Below the pieces are notes generated by a model. It made no database searches. It worked only from the letters and a program-made list of their open reading frames with translations, and had not been told where the DNA came from. Shown here one piece after another: positions 14,837 to 23,355 of a DNA stretch of 53,650 nt (positions are counted from its first letter, which is position 1; each line of letters starts with the position of its first letter). This stretch comes from a virus. The translations under genes and the position numbers were made by a program. The stretch lies in IMG/VR virus record IMGVR_UViG_3300027792_000023, positions 1-53,650 of that record, one strand, 5' to 3'.

Positions 14837-15155
14837 TTCAATTTTTAATAAATTGGTTGTTTTGGCTAATGCGCTAGATTCCAAGGGTTTTTATTTAGAA
14901 GCCTCGGAACTAGACAAAATATTGAGTGATTTATGCAGCGATGAAATGTCTGATATAATAGAGAAATTGGAAGACACAGAAAACAGCAAAAAATCAGTAA
15001 GAGTGGATAAACCAGAGAAAGAAAAACAGAAAAGTGATGTTGTTCCTAATTCAACCGGGCATGTTGGAAGTGGTTTAATAGATAATCCAAATTCCGGAAT
15101 GGGCCAGGGTTTCAGCGAGGCATATATGTACTCCACTTTTGGTGATTTAAGTTAA
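14829..15155 (+). CDS. Small head-block protein with N-terminal helical motif
   Basis: 108 residues from the ATG at 14829, which overlaps the previous gene by eight bases; a start at 14805 would cost a longer overlap and displace the motif from the N-terminus. The motif is KLVVLANALDSKGFYLEASE. The rest is charged and low-complexity, ending in a Gly/Ser-rich segment. Last gene before the promoter-like element at 15170. Function unknown. Confidence 0.7.
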   Translation: MYNSIFNKLVVLANALDSKGFYLEASELDKILSDLCSDEMSDIIEKLEDTENSKKSVRVDKPEKEKQKSDVVPNSTGHVGSGLIDNPNSGMGQGFSEAYMYSTFGDLS

Positions 15156-15169
15156 GCCAAAAAACCATA

Positions 15170-15183
15170 AATCTATCAATATT
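15170..15183 (+). promoter_or_regulatory. Promoter-like motif, copy 1
   Basis: AATCTATCAATATT, exactly repeated at 32707-32720 and 44926-44939. It lies in an 88-base gap, 60 bases before the start at 15244. In all three places it sits in a gene-free gap upstream of a new group of genes. It is probably a phage-specific (middle or late) promoter element. Confidence 0.6.
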
Positions 15184-15243
15184 ATTGAAATATATTGTAC
15201 GGACCGGCCTATCTGGGCCTTATCTTATTTGTAGGAAATATAA

Positions 15244-15837
15244 ATGAAACAATTAAATGCCAATGTCGGTCCAAAAATGGTTCTCGAAATTACCGATACA
15301 GAACGTGAAACAGCAAAACAGGTAAAAGAAGAGTTTAAAGCGATCCTTAAAAAATTGACCTCCGCAATCCGCGTTGTCACTAGTTTAAGGGATGCAATAG
15401 TTGAAGAGCACCCATCACGAGAGGATCTAAAAACCAAATACCACGGTCGTCTTTTAAGATATCGTAGAAAGATTTTAGATACCTTCAATGATTTACTGAC
15501 CGATGTAAAAACCTCCCTAGAAAAATTATCACATATAAGCGATCCAGAAATGATTAGGTTGCGTGAAGTAATAATAGCAGAGGTTGGCGAATTATCTGAT
15601 GGCGTTGAAGCTATTGTTGATTTACTTAAAGACTCTAATAGGGAAAGTTTTACCAAAACACTCGAACGAATTACCTCACAAATCGAAAAAAGACAGCGAT
15701 CAATTATTGATGTAATAGACAACCAATTGACAAATCACATAAACAATGATATATTTGGTAGAATGAAGATTAGTGATTTGCGTTTTAGAATTATGCGCAG
15801 AGCACGATTGGTTAGATTAGCAATAAGGGAAAATTAG
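15244..15837 (+). CDS. Helical protein of unknown function, first gene after a promoter-like element
   Basis: 197 residues, site TAGGAAA. Almost entirely helical and charged, with long amphipathic stretches (KQVKEEFKAILKKLTSAIRV; LERITSQIEKRQRSIIDVID) that probably form coiled coils. The C-terminus is basic (RFRIMRRARLVRLAIREN). No family recognised. Position just upstream of the protease/scaffold region suggests a head-assembly role, but nothing in the sequence proves it. Confidence 0.75.
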   Translation: MKQLNANVGPKMVLEITDTERETAKQVKEEFKAILKKLTSAIRVVTSLRDAIVEEHPSREDLKTKYHGRLLRYRRKILDTFNDLLTDVKTSLEKLSHISDPEMIRLREVIIAEVGELSDGVEAIVDLLKDSNRESFTKTLERITSQIEKRQRSIIDVIDNQLTNHINNDIFGRMKISDLRFRIMRRARLVRLAIREN

Positions 15838-16017
15838 ATGGCACTTGTAAAATATGGAACAGAAATGCCAGTCATTTCCTATTACGACCAGAATGGCGTG
15901 AAAGAAGTTTGCCCCGATTGTGGAAAACTTCTCACGGTTGTTGTGCTGGACGACAATGATACCATCCTTGTGTGCGAGTACTGTATTAAAAAAGAAATCA
16001 AGCAGGAGTCCCGTTAA
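15838..16017 (+). CDS. Small zinc-ribbon protein
   Basis: 59 residues. The ATG follows directly on the previous TAG, and the TAA shares its last base with the next ATG. Two CxxC pairs, CPDC and CEYC, are separated by about 20 residues of beta-rich sequence, as in a zinc ribbon. No catalytic residues. It may bind nucleic acid or protein. Tight packing with both neighbours and an intact frame support a real gene. Confidence 0.75.
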   Translation: MALVKYGTEMPVISYYDQNGVKEVCPDCGKLLTVVVLDDNDTILVCEYCIKKEIKQESR

Positions 16018-16634
16018 TGAATCAAAAAGAAAATGAAATTCTTTCACTACTGGTCAAAATGGCAGACGAATTTGATCAAACCGGTGACCATGATTTGGCA
16101 GCCAATGTAGACAAAACAATTACGTCTATGGCCAGCAGAAGGACACCACTAAAAGAACTAGACGACGAAACCAAGAAAAACCTTATAATTTTTATTCATG
16201 ATGCAAACCAAAATACCTCTAAATCAGTCAAAGGCTTAAAAGAGTTATTTAGACGACTTAGATATTTTGATTTAGTTGATTCAATTAAAGACCTTGGTTT
16301 GGATAGAGTTGTCAAGGATATGAGCAAAACGCAAGAGTGTCTCGATGGCGCAAAAAAGAAATTTTTTGAGTTAATACACGGAAAGAAACCATCAAGACAG
16401 GACTTGGAAAAATTATTTGATACGTTGTCTGATGCTGCCGAAAAATCAGGTGGCCCACTAGATTTCTTTGAATCACAGCTTAAAAAAGAAATTGTGGATA
16501 GTGAAAACGAAGACAGCGATGACGAAGAGGAAAACGAGGACACGGAAGAAGATGAGAAAGAAACAGAGATAGACGAAGAATCACTCAAAGAATTTTGGTC
16601 CGATTTAGAAAACTACAAGGACAAAGAAGAATAA
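16017..16634 (+). CDS. Head-block protein with helical motif and very acidic C-terminus
   Basis: 205 residues; start overlaps the previous stop by one base. N-terminal motif: LLVKMADEFDQTGDHDLAANVD, a divergent copy of the recurring hairpin. The middle is helical. Residues about 160-185 are nearly all Glu and Asp (DSDDEEENEDTEEDEKE), as in some scaffold or DNA-mimic proteins. It sits two homing endonucleases upstream of the protease/scaffold gene and was probably its neighbour before those inserted. Confidence 0.72.
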   Translation: MNQKENEILSLLVKMADEFDQTGDHDLAANVDKTITSMASRRTPLKELDDETKKNLIIFIHDANQNTSKSVKGLKELFRRLRYFDLVDSIKDLGLDRVVKDMSKTQECLDGAKKKFFELIHGKKPSRQDLEKLFDTLSDAAEKSGGPLDFFESQLKKEIVDSENEDSDDEEENEDTEEDEKETEIDEESLKEFWSDLENYKDKEE

Positions 16635-16637
16635 AGA

Positions 16638-17480
16638 ATGAGTTATAGTTTAGAAGAGATTAGTAATTGGGCAAAATATTATAGCGAATGTCATTCGTTT
16701 AATAAGGTTGCCAAAAAATTCCGTGTTAATATAAAAACAGTTAATAAGCATTTGACAAAAAATAAAGAACTGTTATCTATATCTCTTTCGCACGAAGAAT
16801 CGAAAAAACTAAAAGAGGCAGGAGTTAAAAGGTGCAATAAGTGCAATACTACACTTACACTAGATAAGTTTGAGTTCAATAAGTCAAACAATTCGCATAG
16901 ATCCGAATGTATTGTTTGTCGCAGAAACGAAAATAAAAAATACAGGGACTCTCATAAAACAGAGTCAGCAGAGTATCAAAAAGAGTATAGGGAAATAAAC
17001 GCAGACAAAATTAAAGAACACGATTACCAACGGCACCAGAACAACAAGCAAGTATGGAATGCAAACGTAAAAGAATGGTATTATGCAAATTGGTCTGTTA
17101 TAAGACAAACACGAAACGAAAGACATAAAGAAAGAATGCGTGACGACCCAAAATATAGAATTGCTAGAACTTTGCGCGGCAGACTTCATACAATGGCCAG
17201 AAAATCTAAACTTAATAAAAAAGAACAACACACACTTGATTATCTCGGTTGTTCTATTGAGTTTTTTGTTTCTTATATTGAAAATAAGTTTTATCAAAGA
17301 GTAGAAACAAAAGAAAGTATGACTTGGGACAACTATGGATTTTATGGTTGGCACATAGACCACATAAAGCCATTGGATTCATTTAATCTATTTGATGAGG
17401 AAGAAATAAAACTAGCATGTCATTATACTAATCTTCAACCTCTTTGGTCGGAGGATAATTGGAGTAAAGGAAACAGGTAG
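16638..17480 (+). CDS. HNH homing endonuclease with N-terminal helix-turn-helix and zinc cluster
   Basis: 280 residues, starting three bases after the previous stop. Residues 1-40 look like a helix-turn-helix (FNKVAKKFRVNIKTVNKHL). A Cys cluster follows (CNKCNTTLTLDKFEF then CIVC), then a basic spacer. The HNH motif is WHIDHIKPLDSFNL followed by ACHYTNLQPLWSEDN. Same C-terminal type as the genes at 1850 and 17482. It and the next gene form a tandem pair between structural genes. Confidence 0.85.
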   Translation: MSYSLEEISNWAKYYSECHSFNKVAKKFRVNIKTVNKHLTKNKELLSISLSHEESKKLKEAGVKRCNKCNTTLTLDKFEFNKSNNSHRSECIVCRRNENKKYRDSHKTESAEYQKEYREINADKIKEHDYQRHQNNKQVWNANVKEWYYANWSVIRQTRNERHKERMRDDPKYRIARTLRGRLHTMARKSKLNKKEQHTLDYLGCSIEFFVSYIENKFYQRVETKESMTWDNYGFYGWHIDHIKPLDSFNLFDEEEIKLACHYTNLQPLWSEDNWSKGNR

Positions 17481-17481
17481 A

Positions 17482-18150
17482 ATGGAAAAGAAGTGCAAGA
17501 GATGTAATGAAACAAAGACCGAGGAATGTTTTTATCTCAATAAAAAAACATTAAAACGCGCAAATATATGTATTGCTTGTGACAAGAAGAGATTAAAGGA
17601 ATATAGAATCAAAAACAAGGACAAGTTGTCTGCGCGGACGAAAGAGTGGCAAAAACAAAACCCAGAAAAAGCAAAAAAGAATAGGGACAATTGGGCAAGA
17701 AAACACAAAGAAAAAGTAAATGCAAAAAGCAAGCGGTGGAAGGATAAGAATAAAAAACATTCATTAGAATATAATAGTGCTGTATATGCCAGTAGAAAAC
17801 ATGATCCAATGTATATGCTTCCTAGAAATTTGAGGACTAGACTATATCAGGCAATTAAACATAATTTTAAGTCTGGCTCAGCAGTGGCGAGTCTTGGTTG
17901 TTCTATAAAGAGTTTTAAAAAATATATGGAATCTAAATTTTATGATAATAAAAAAACAAAAATGAAGATGTCTTGGGATAACTATGGCAAAAATGGCTGG
18001 CACATTGATCACATTATCCCTTTGGCAAGTTTTGATTTAAGTGACGCTAGTCAGCTTGCAATAGCATGTCACTATACTAATTTACAACCGTTGTGGGCAG
18101 AAGAAAATTTTAAAAAGGGCAATAGAGTTGAGGAGATCAAAAATGTTTAA
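17482..18150 (+). CDS. HNH homing endonuclease
   Basis: 222 residues, one base after the previous stop. An N-terminal zinc cluster (CKRCNETKTEECF, then CIACDKK) is followed by a basic spacer and the HNH end WHIDHIIPLASFDL with ACHYTNLQPLWAEEN. The last eight bases overlap the protease gene, and that gene's ribosome-binding site (GAGGAG) lies inside this coding sequence, so downstream expression is preserved despite the insertion. Confidence 0.85.
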   Translation: MEKKCKRCNETKTEECFYLNKKTLKRANICIACDKKRLKEYRIKNKDKLSARTKEWQKQNPEKAKKNRDNWARKHKEKVNAKSKRWKDKNKKHSLEYNSAVYASRKHDPMYMLPRNLRTRLYQAIKHNFKSGSAVASLGCSIKSFKKYMESKFYDNKKTKMKMSWDNYGKNGWHIDHIIPLASFDLSDASQLAIACHYTNLQPLWAEENFKKGNRVEEIKNV

Positions 18151-21100
18151 AAAACTTGGAGAAAATTTTGATTTTTCTTCATCCAGTTTGCTTGAACCAA
18201 AACAAGCACTACAAGACACGGAAATTGCTGCACGTTTTGTTAAAATGGCAAAAAAGTTACGTCGAATTGCGCCAAAGGCTAAAGATTTCGTGTACGGAGA
18301 TGCCATTATTATGCACTCGGCCGAGGCTTCGTTGATCGACTTGAATACAGGAAAACCAATATTAAACAAAAATGGAGAGCCGGTTCAGGGATGTTTTGAG
18401 GACTTTATAAACAAAAAAGGCGTAAAATCTGTTAGATGGATTTCAAAAGATGGTATTAAGCCATATAAAAATAAAAACGGTGATATTTTCAGTGAAGCAG
18501 AGTTGTTAAAAGCATACAAAAAATGGATAGGTAAGCCTCTGTGTAAAGATCATATCTCTGATTCGGTTGATGGTATTCGAGGAATAATCATTGATACATA
18601 TTATGATAGTAAATTCAAGAGGGTACGCGCTCTTTTTGCCTTAGACCGCAAAAACTACGGTGACTTGGCTCGTAAAGTTGAGTCTGGTTATGCTACAGCG
18701 GTTTCCATGGGCACTGCGGTTGGTAGAGCGGTTTGCACAGAATGCGGAAATGTTGCAGTTACCGAGAAAGAGTACTGCAATTGTATTCGTTCCCACGCAA
18801 ACTATGGCGAAATAAACCTGGACCTAAGCCCACTAGAACTATCTCTCGTTGTTAATGGTGCTGATGGACTCGCTCATGTTAGAAATGTCATCGCTTCTAT
18901 GAATAATTATGTAGAAACTAAACAGGCACGAATTTGCGAGTTGGTTAATGATAGATGCGTTAATCCAACAGAACTACAGAGTATAGCCGATTCTCTCTCG
19001 GATATGCAAACCAAAATAAGTGGATTACTTGGTCTTACGAAAAAAGCAGATCTCGGAGAAGATGTCGCTGCTTTAAGGGAAATTTCAAAAATGGAAGAGT
19101 CCCTCAATGATCCAGAAAAATCAGAAGAGACCAAGGAAAAACTTAAAAAACGAATCCATGATCTTGAAATACAACTTGATCGCGCTGGTGAAGAACAAAA
19201 ACAAGAAAAAACTTGGCCACCAGTTAGACCAGGACCAGTTCCTTCATTGCCAAGTTCTATGGACGGTGATGCAAGCGATTTAGGCAAACCAAGCACAACT
19301 ACTTTCAATGGATTTGCCGAACCAAACCTACGATATGCGAGTTTAGAAGGAGACAAACAGGGTGCTTTGTCAGTTGAATTAGGTCTCCTTCGATCCAAAA
19401 TAGATAAAATGCAAGACAGTTTGAATGTATTGAATACAAAAGTCTCTAAGGAGGAGAATATTATGAATTCTGCTAGATTACGTGCGCGTGCTAAGGCACG
19501 AAGGGCTTATTGGCTTGGCGGTGGTGGTATCAATGAACCAACACCTGGACAACCAAAGTATGAGAAAGATCCTATGGCCGAGAAAGTGCGAGATAGTGAA
19601 GATAAGCAAATGGTGGGAGAACCACTTGAAACTGGATCCGAAGGCTTGCACCCTGGTGATGAAGAGAAATTGAGAGACGCTGGTCGCAATGGTCTAAACC
19701 TAAGTAAGGCCGAACTCAAAGAACGCGCTTTAAAGCGTCGTGGTTATTTCCAAGGTGGCGGCGGCATTAATGAACCAACACCTGGGCAGCCAAAGTATGA
19801 GAAAGATCCTATGGCCGAGAATGTTCGTGACAAGGAAGATAAGCAGTTGGAGACCTATGACATGGGCGGGACCGATGGAACCGTTCCTGGTGATATGGAA
19901 ATAAAGAAAACACTATTGCGTGCCAAGTTGCGCGCAAAGTTTGTTAAGGTTGCTGATAGAACCGGTGGAATCAATAAGGCTGCTTCTCGTTGGGAAGTTT
20001 ATGCTGGCGATAAGATGATTCTTACTGCTACCGGCAAAGAAATCTTTGATGACCAGCTCGAAGGTAGTTGGGATTATCTAAGTTCAAGAGATTACGGCAA
20101 AGATGTTATCGCTGCAATTAGGTCTGACGGTTTTGATCGTGTTGCCTACTTGCTTAAGGGCGCAGCCGATCCAATGCCTGCCGATCCGTTGGCAGGAGAT
20201 CCTTTGGCTGGTCTTCCAGCCGCTGCTCCAGCTCCGGATGCGGCTCCACCAGCCGCAGAAGCACCTGCTGAGCCAAAGAAAGAAGAGGGCGGGGTTAAAG
20301 AGAAGGTAGATTCTGCTCTCGGCGAAATGGAGGAAGCAATTGAGTCAGTTAGATCCGCCGTTACAGAGGGTGGCGAAAAGTTGGTTGATATAGAGGTAAA
20401 GGTTGATGAGGATGCAAAGGGTGAAGGCAAAGATTCAACCCCAGTTGCTGCCCTTACTGCCGCTGAAAGAAGCGAGTTAATGGAATTGCATGCGTTGCTA
20501 AATGAATCAGCAGACGAATTGGCCCTAATAAGTGAAGCACTAGAGTCAAATAAGTCAGACCGCAGGGTTGTTAATGCCGCTTACCAGGCTCTTTCTGATG
20601 CTCAAATTATCCTAGAGGCCAAGAAAAAGAAGGTGAAGGACGACGAAGAGGAAGACAAGGAAGATGGTAAGGGTTTCTTTGGCAAAAAGGACAAGAAGGA
20701 CGAAGACAAGGACGACAAGAAAGATAAGAAGGACGAGGATAAAGACGACAAGAAGGAAGATAAGGACGAGAAGAAAGATAAGAAGGATGCGAAAAAGGAC
20801 AAGAAGGACGAAGACAAGGAAGATGAGAAGGAATCAAAGGCACAGAAGTTGCTAAATGACGCTCTTCGCGTTCGTTCTGAAAACCGCGCCGCATTGCTGT
20901 CAAAGATGGCAGAGCCCGAATTAAAAGACATGGTTAAGGAAAAGGTTAATACAGAAATTAAGAAGGAGTTAGAGGGCGGATTGCCAGCCGATGATGCAAT
21001 GCTAGATGACAGTGGGTGTCTTGGTTGCACAGATGACGTTGTAGAAAGCGATGAATCTGCAAAGCTGGCTCGACGGAAGGCTCGTGAAGAATTGGTTGCT

Positions 21101-21817
21101 AATGCCGCCAAGAGTCTTTTGGGCAAGTACGAGTTGGATCTTGGTCCAGCATCAAACGCCACCGAACCAACTTATTTCCAAGCTCATCCAAGTGGCAAGG
21201 GAACTGTTACCGAGCTTACTCACACAAAAACACCTGAAGCTAAGGTTGAGACAATTTCAGAAGTTCATGATGTTATGCGTGATGTAGCAGAGTCAGGTCC
21301 TCGTAATGTTCGTGAAGCCGCTGCTCTATTACAGGAAGCAATTGTTAAGGGTGCTTTCTCGTCTGCCGATGTGGACGGCTTAGTTGCAGAGGGTAAGGTT
21401 GATGCTGCTGCTGCCGCTTATTGGAAGAAATACTTTGCTATGGCTCCCGATTCAAATAATTTTGGAGCGGAACTAAGCAAGGAATTTGCTACCAAGAAGA
21501 AGGCATCAGAGGATACCAATTATAAGGTTAAGCTTCGCAGAGCTTATGACATTGGTCTCATGGCACAGGAAAAGGGAATGATAGGTGAAACCCGTGCATC
21601 ACTTGATACCTATGTTGATGAGGTTATGCAGTTTGATGACGCTGCATTTGAATCAACCAAGCGTATTGTTGCTGGTATGAGCGGCCGTAGTAAGAAGTCG
21701 TCTCTTCCAAGGGTTGGAGCTGATGCAGCTAATGAAGCTATGAATGTTACTGCCAGCTCAGATGTTGCTCCTGTTGTAAGTTTGACAGACCAACTCGGTA
21801 GCTTGGGTTGGAAGTAA
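18143..21817 (+). CDS. Prohead protease fused to scaffold/core protein
   Basis: 1,224 residues from the ATG at 18143, which has GAGGAG nine bases upstream; an in-frame TTG at 18128 is less likely. Residues about 45-260 match prohead serine proteases of large phages: His137 in GKPLCKDH, Ser188 in TAVSMGT, a Cys cluster (CTECG, YCNC) and the LELSLVVNGAD end. The rest is scaffold-like: coiled coil, two near-identical repeats (GGGGINEPTPGQPKYEKDP at 19513 and 19753), a Pro/Ala linker, an extreme Lys/Asp/Glu run (20620-20840) and a helical C-terminus. The protease matures the capsid by cleaving scaffold and other head proteins. An LSKMA site at about 20896 resembles the LSKRA motifs of the polyprotein. 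The shorter product starting at 19463 is listed separately. Confidence 0.82.
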   Translation: MFKKLGENFDFSSSSLLEPKQALQDTEIAARFVKMAKKLRRIAPKAKDFVYGDAIIMHSAEASLIDLNTGKPILNKNGEPVQGCFEDFINKKGVKSVRWISKDGIKPYKNKNGDIFSEAELLKAYKKWIGKPLCKDHISDSVDGIRGIIIDTYYDSKFKRVRALFALDRKNYGDLARKVESGYATAVSMGTAVGRAVCTECGNVAVTEKEYCNCIRSHANYGEINLDLSPLELSLVVNGADGLAHVRNVIASMNNYVETKQARICELVNDRCVNPTELQSIADSLSDMQTKISGLLGLTKKADLGEDVAALREISKMEESLNDPEKSEETKEKLKKRIHDLEIQLDRAGEEQKQEKTWPPVRPGPVPSLPSSMDGDASDLGKPSTTTFNGFAEPNLRYASLEGDKQGALSVELGLLRSKIDKMQDSLNVLNTKVSKEENIMNSARLRARAKARRAYWLGGGGINEPTPGQPKYEKDPMAEKVRDSEDKQMVGEPLETGSEGLHPGDEEKLRDAGRNGLNLSKAELKERALKRRGYFQGGGGINEPTPGQPKYEKDPMAENVRDKEDKQLETYDMGGTDGTVPGDMEIKKTLLRAKLRAKFVKVADRTGGINKAASRWEVYAGDKMILTATGKEIFDDQLEGSWDYLSSRDYGKDVIAAIRSDGFDRVAYLLKGAADPMPADPLAGDPLAGLPAAAPAPDAAPPAAEAPAEPKKEEGGVKEKVDSALGEMEEAIESVRSAVTEGGEKLVDIEVKVDEDAKGEGKDSTPVAALTAAERSELMELHALLNESADELALISEALESNKSDRRVVNAAYQALSDAQIILEAKKKKVKDDEEEDKEDGKGFFGKKDKKDEDKDDKKDKKDEDKDDKKEDKDEKKDKKDAKKDKKDEDKEDEKESKAQKLLNDALRVRSENRAALLSKMAEPELKDMVKEKVNTEIKKELEGGLPADDAMLDDSGCLGCTDDVVESDESAKLARRKAREELVANAAKSLLGKYELDLGPASNATEPTYFQAHPSGKGTVTELTHTKTPEAKVETISEVHDVMRDVAESGPRNVREAAALLQEAIVKGAFSSADVDGLVAEGKVDAAAAAYWKKYFAMAPDSNNFGAELSKEFATKKKASEDTNYKVKLRRAYDIGLMAQEKGMIGETRASLDTYVDEVMQFDDAAFESTKRIVAGMSGRSKKSSLPRVGADAANEAMNVTASSDVAPVVSLTDQLGSLGWK
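19448..19456 (+). promoter_or_regulatory. Internal ribosome-binding site for nested scaffold
   Basis: AAGGAGGAG, a near-perfect Shine-Dalgarno, six bases before an in-frame ATG at 19463, in the middle of the protease/scaffold frame. It is stronger than the site used for the full-length product. It suggests a second, probably more abundant product. Confidence 0.7.
19463..21817 (+). CDS. Nested scaffold protein from internal in-frame start
   Basis: 784 residues, same frame and stop as the protease gene, beginning MNSARLRARAKARR after a very strong ribosome-binding site. It omits the protease domain and the linker after it. Lysine codons switch from mostly AAA upstream to largely AAG in this part, as in the capsid gene, consistent with high expression of the nested product. 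Nested scaffold genes inside protease genes are established in other phages (lambda C and Nu3). Both repeats, the charged run and the helical C-terminus belong to this product. Confidence 0.65.
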   Translation: MNSARLRARAKARRAYWLGGGGINEPTPGQPKYEKDPMAEKVRDSEDKQMVGEPLETGSEGLHPGDEEKLRDAGRNGLNLSKAELKERALKRRGYFQGGGGINEPTPGQPKYEKDPMAENVRDKEDKQLETYDMGGTDGTVPGDMEIKKTLLRAKLRAKFVKVADRTGGINKAASRWEVYAGDKMILTATGKEIFDDQLEGSWDYLSSRDYGKDVIAAIRSDGFDRVAYLLKGAADPMPADPLAGDPLAGLPAAAPAPDAAPPAAEAPAEPKKEEGGVKEKVDSALGEMEEAIESVRSAVTEGGEKLVDIEVKVDEDAKGEGKDSTPVAALTAAERSELMELHALLNESADELALISEALESNKSDRRVVNAAYQALSDAQIILEAKKKKVKDDEEEDKEDGKGFFGKKDKKDEDKDDKKDKKDEDKDDKKEDKDEKKDKKDAKKDKKDEDKEDEKESKAQKLLNDALRVRSENRAALLSKMAEPELKDMVKEKVNTEIKKELEGGLPADDAMLDDSGCLGCTDDVVESDESAKLARRKAREELVANAAKSLLGKYELDLGPASNATEPTYFQAHPSGKGTVTELTHTKTPEAKVETISEVHDVMRDVAESGPRNVREAAALLQEAIVKGAFSSADVDGLVAEGKVDAAAAAYWKKYFAMAPDSNNFGAELSKEFATKKKASEDTNYKVKLRRAYDIGLMAQEKGMIGETRASLDTYVDEVMQFDDAAFESTKRIVAGMSGRSKKSSLPRVGADAANEAMNVTASSDVAPVVSLTDQLGSLGWK

Positions 21818-21845
21818 ATAATATATAGCACATTGCAGAATTCAT

Positions 21846-21871
21846 AGGAGGAGCGGTAAAACGCTCCTCCT
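21846..21871 (+). terminator. Rho-independent-type terminator after scaffold
   Basis: A perfect 10-base stem (AGGAGGAGCG / CGCTCCTCCT) with a six-base loop (GTAAAA), followed by TTCTCCT. The T-run is short, so termination may be partial. It lies 28 bases after the protease/scaffold stop. The 5' arm also resembles a Shine-Dalgarno, but no gene starts there. Confidence 0.7.
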
Positions 21872-21892
21872 TTCTCCTAATAGAGAAATAAA

Positions 21893-22063
21893 ATGAACAT
21901 TGATGGTTTAATTGCGTGCTTAGAGTTTAATTTAGAGTTGCAAAACCTTAGGAAGATTGGATTATCAGAGGAAGAGATAGAGGGTTTCTTTGATTTCAAT
22001 TGGTGCTCCGATAAGGACATAATAAATTCTCTCTTGGAATTGGTAAAAGATGATGATAACTAG
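21893..22063 (+). CDS. Small acidic protein
   Basis: 56 residues after the terminator, ATG preceded by a weak AGAGA. Helical and acidic (LSEEEIEGFFDFNW). The stop overlaps the start of the next gene by 14 bases, the usual spacing in this operon. Function unknown. Confidence 0.55.
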   Translation: MNIDGLIACLEFNLELQNLRKIGLSEEEIEGFFDFNWCSDKDIINSLLELVKDDDN

Positions 22064-23345
22064 CGACGAGATACTAAACAAATTGGCTGGTATTCTGAGT
22101 GTTGCCATAGAACCGCCACCAGAAGAAGAGGAATTTATAGAAGTAGAGCCGGAACAAATAATTGGTCCTGCTGACGAAGAATCCAATCAAAAAACAATCG
22201 ACATCACAGAAGATGAAAAGAGCATAAAAGTTCCACTAGATGACCTTTCTTGGTCAGACCCAAGAGCTGGGTCACCTGATTGGGTTGCAAGTAATCATCC
22301 CTATGTTTATTTGCGTGGCACTGGAGCACAATATCTTGGCTATTTAAATCCAGCCAATTCAAAAACATCTGATCAATTAGTTAAGCAAGTCTTGAATAAA
22401 AACCCCGAACTGTATTATGAGTGGGAAATAGATAAGGCCGAACCAAAGGCCGGCCAAGACGCAGCTAGTTGGAAAAAAACAGCATTGGATAATTTGATTA
22501 AATCAAATCCGCAATATGCTTTAATTTTGGGTGTTTTCCAGGATAGATTACAGGACACGCAACTTGATAAAGAAATGCTTGGGAATTTATTTAAGAATGC
22601 AATTGCAAGCGAAAGCAAGAACTATTCGAATATTTATGAGATGTTTCCAGGCGTATTGCACAACAGAATGCAGGAATTAGTTAAGACAATAAAATCATCG
22701 TATCCCGATTTATATGCTTCTCTTATTGCTGGGACAGAGTGGGAATATAGACTTGCCCCTGGAACGACTGCTCCAGAACAAAAAAACAAACTAAGCTCAA
22801 GAGAGCCAGCTAGAGGTTCATATGAGTGGATGGCCCAAAATTACCCACACACTTATTTGCGTGGACAAAATACAATGAAACATGGATTTATTCGCGAGAA
22901 ACAGGATCCAAAAATCATTCAACCGTTGATGGACACAATAGTTAAAGAAAATCCAGATAAATACTTTGCTTGGCATTTAAATCTGGTTGGTGGGCAGCCA
23001 AGAAAAAGGGATAGTAGCGCGATTAATTTCAAAGATTGGTTGCGTCCGGCGATATCTTCCATAGTTGATAAGAGCCCCTACGGCGCACTAGTGTATGATG
23101 TGACTAGGTTCAAGAATGAGTCTGCACCGTATCTGGAAAAATTATGGAATAATCTACAAAATATTGCAAATAATAGGTTTGAACAGGGTTTGGATCCATA
23201 TCCTGGTCAAATAGCTGGCAGTATGAGGAAATTGGCCGGAAGAATGGCAGTAGTTCGACCTGATTTATATATTCAGCATGTAATTGGAACACGATTTGAG
23301 GACAAGGATTTCACAGATCGCGCTAAACAAAACTTGAAACAATAG
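22050..23345 (+). CDS. Head-block protein with internal duplication
   Basis: 431 residues. After an N-terminal NKLAGILSVA and an acidic linker there are two copies of one unit: SDPRAGSPDWVASNHPYVYL (from about residue 68) and REPARGSYEWMAQNYPHTYL (from about 250). Both are followed by a segment like VxxNPxxYxxW. The phrases NPDKYFAWHL and YPDLYASLIAG recall the DPxxFFxxxL...YP pattern of the 28-residue repeats in the polyprotein, so the two may be distantly related. No enzymatic motif. It lies between the scaffold and decoration-like genes, which suggests an internal head protein. Confidence 0.7.
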   Translation: MMITSDEILNKLAGILSVAIEPPPEEEEFIEVEPEQIIGPADEESNQKTIDITEDEKSIKVPLDDLSWSDPRAGSPDWVASNHPYVYLRGTGAQYLGYLNPANSKTSDQLVKQVLNKNPELYYEWEIDKAEPKAGQDAASWKKTALDNLIKSNPQYALILGVFQDRLQDTQLDKEMLGNLFKNAIASESKNYSNIYEMFPGVLHNRMQELVKTIKSSYPDLYASLIAGTEWEYRLAPGTTAPEQKNKLSSREPARGSYEWMAQNYPHTYLRGQNTMKHGFIREKQDPKIIQPLMDTIVKENPDKYFAWHLNLVGGQPRKRDSSAINFKDWLRPAISSIVDKSPYGALVYDVTRFKNESAPYLEKLWNNLQNIANNRFEQGLDPYPGQIAGSMRKLAGRMAVVRPDLYIQHVIGTRFEDKDFTDRAKQNLKQ

Positions 23346-23355
23346 GAGAATAAAA

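Noticed and set aside
15190-15225. GGCC-containing hairpin as a terminator
   Set aside because: Stem of only four to five bases without a T-run, downstream of a promoter-like motif; likely incidental or leader structure.
20602-21162. Long minus-strand open frame rich in Ser and Phe
   Set aside because: It is the complement of the Lys/Asp/Glu codon run of the scaffold, which rarely produces stops on the other strand.
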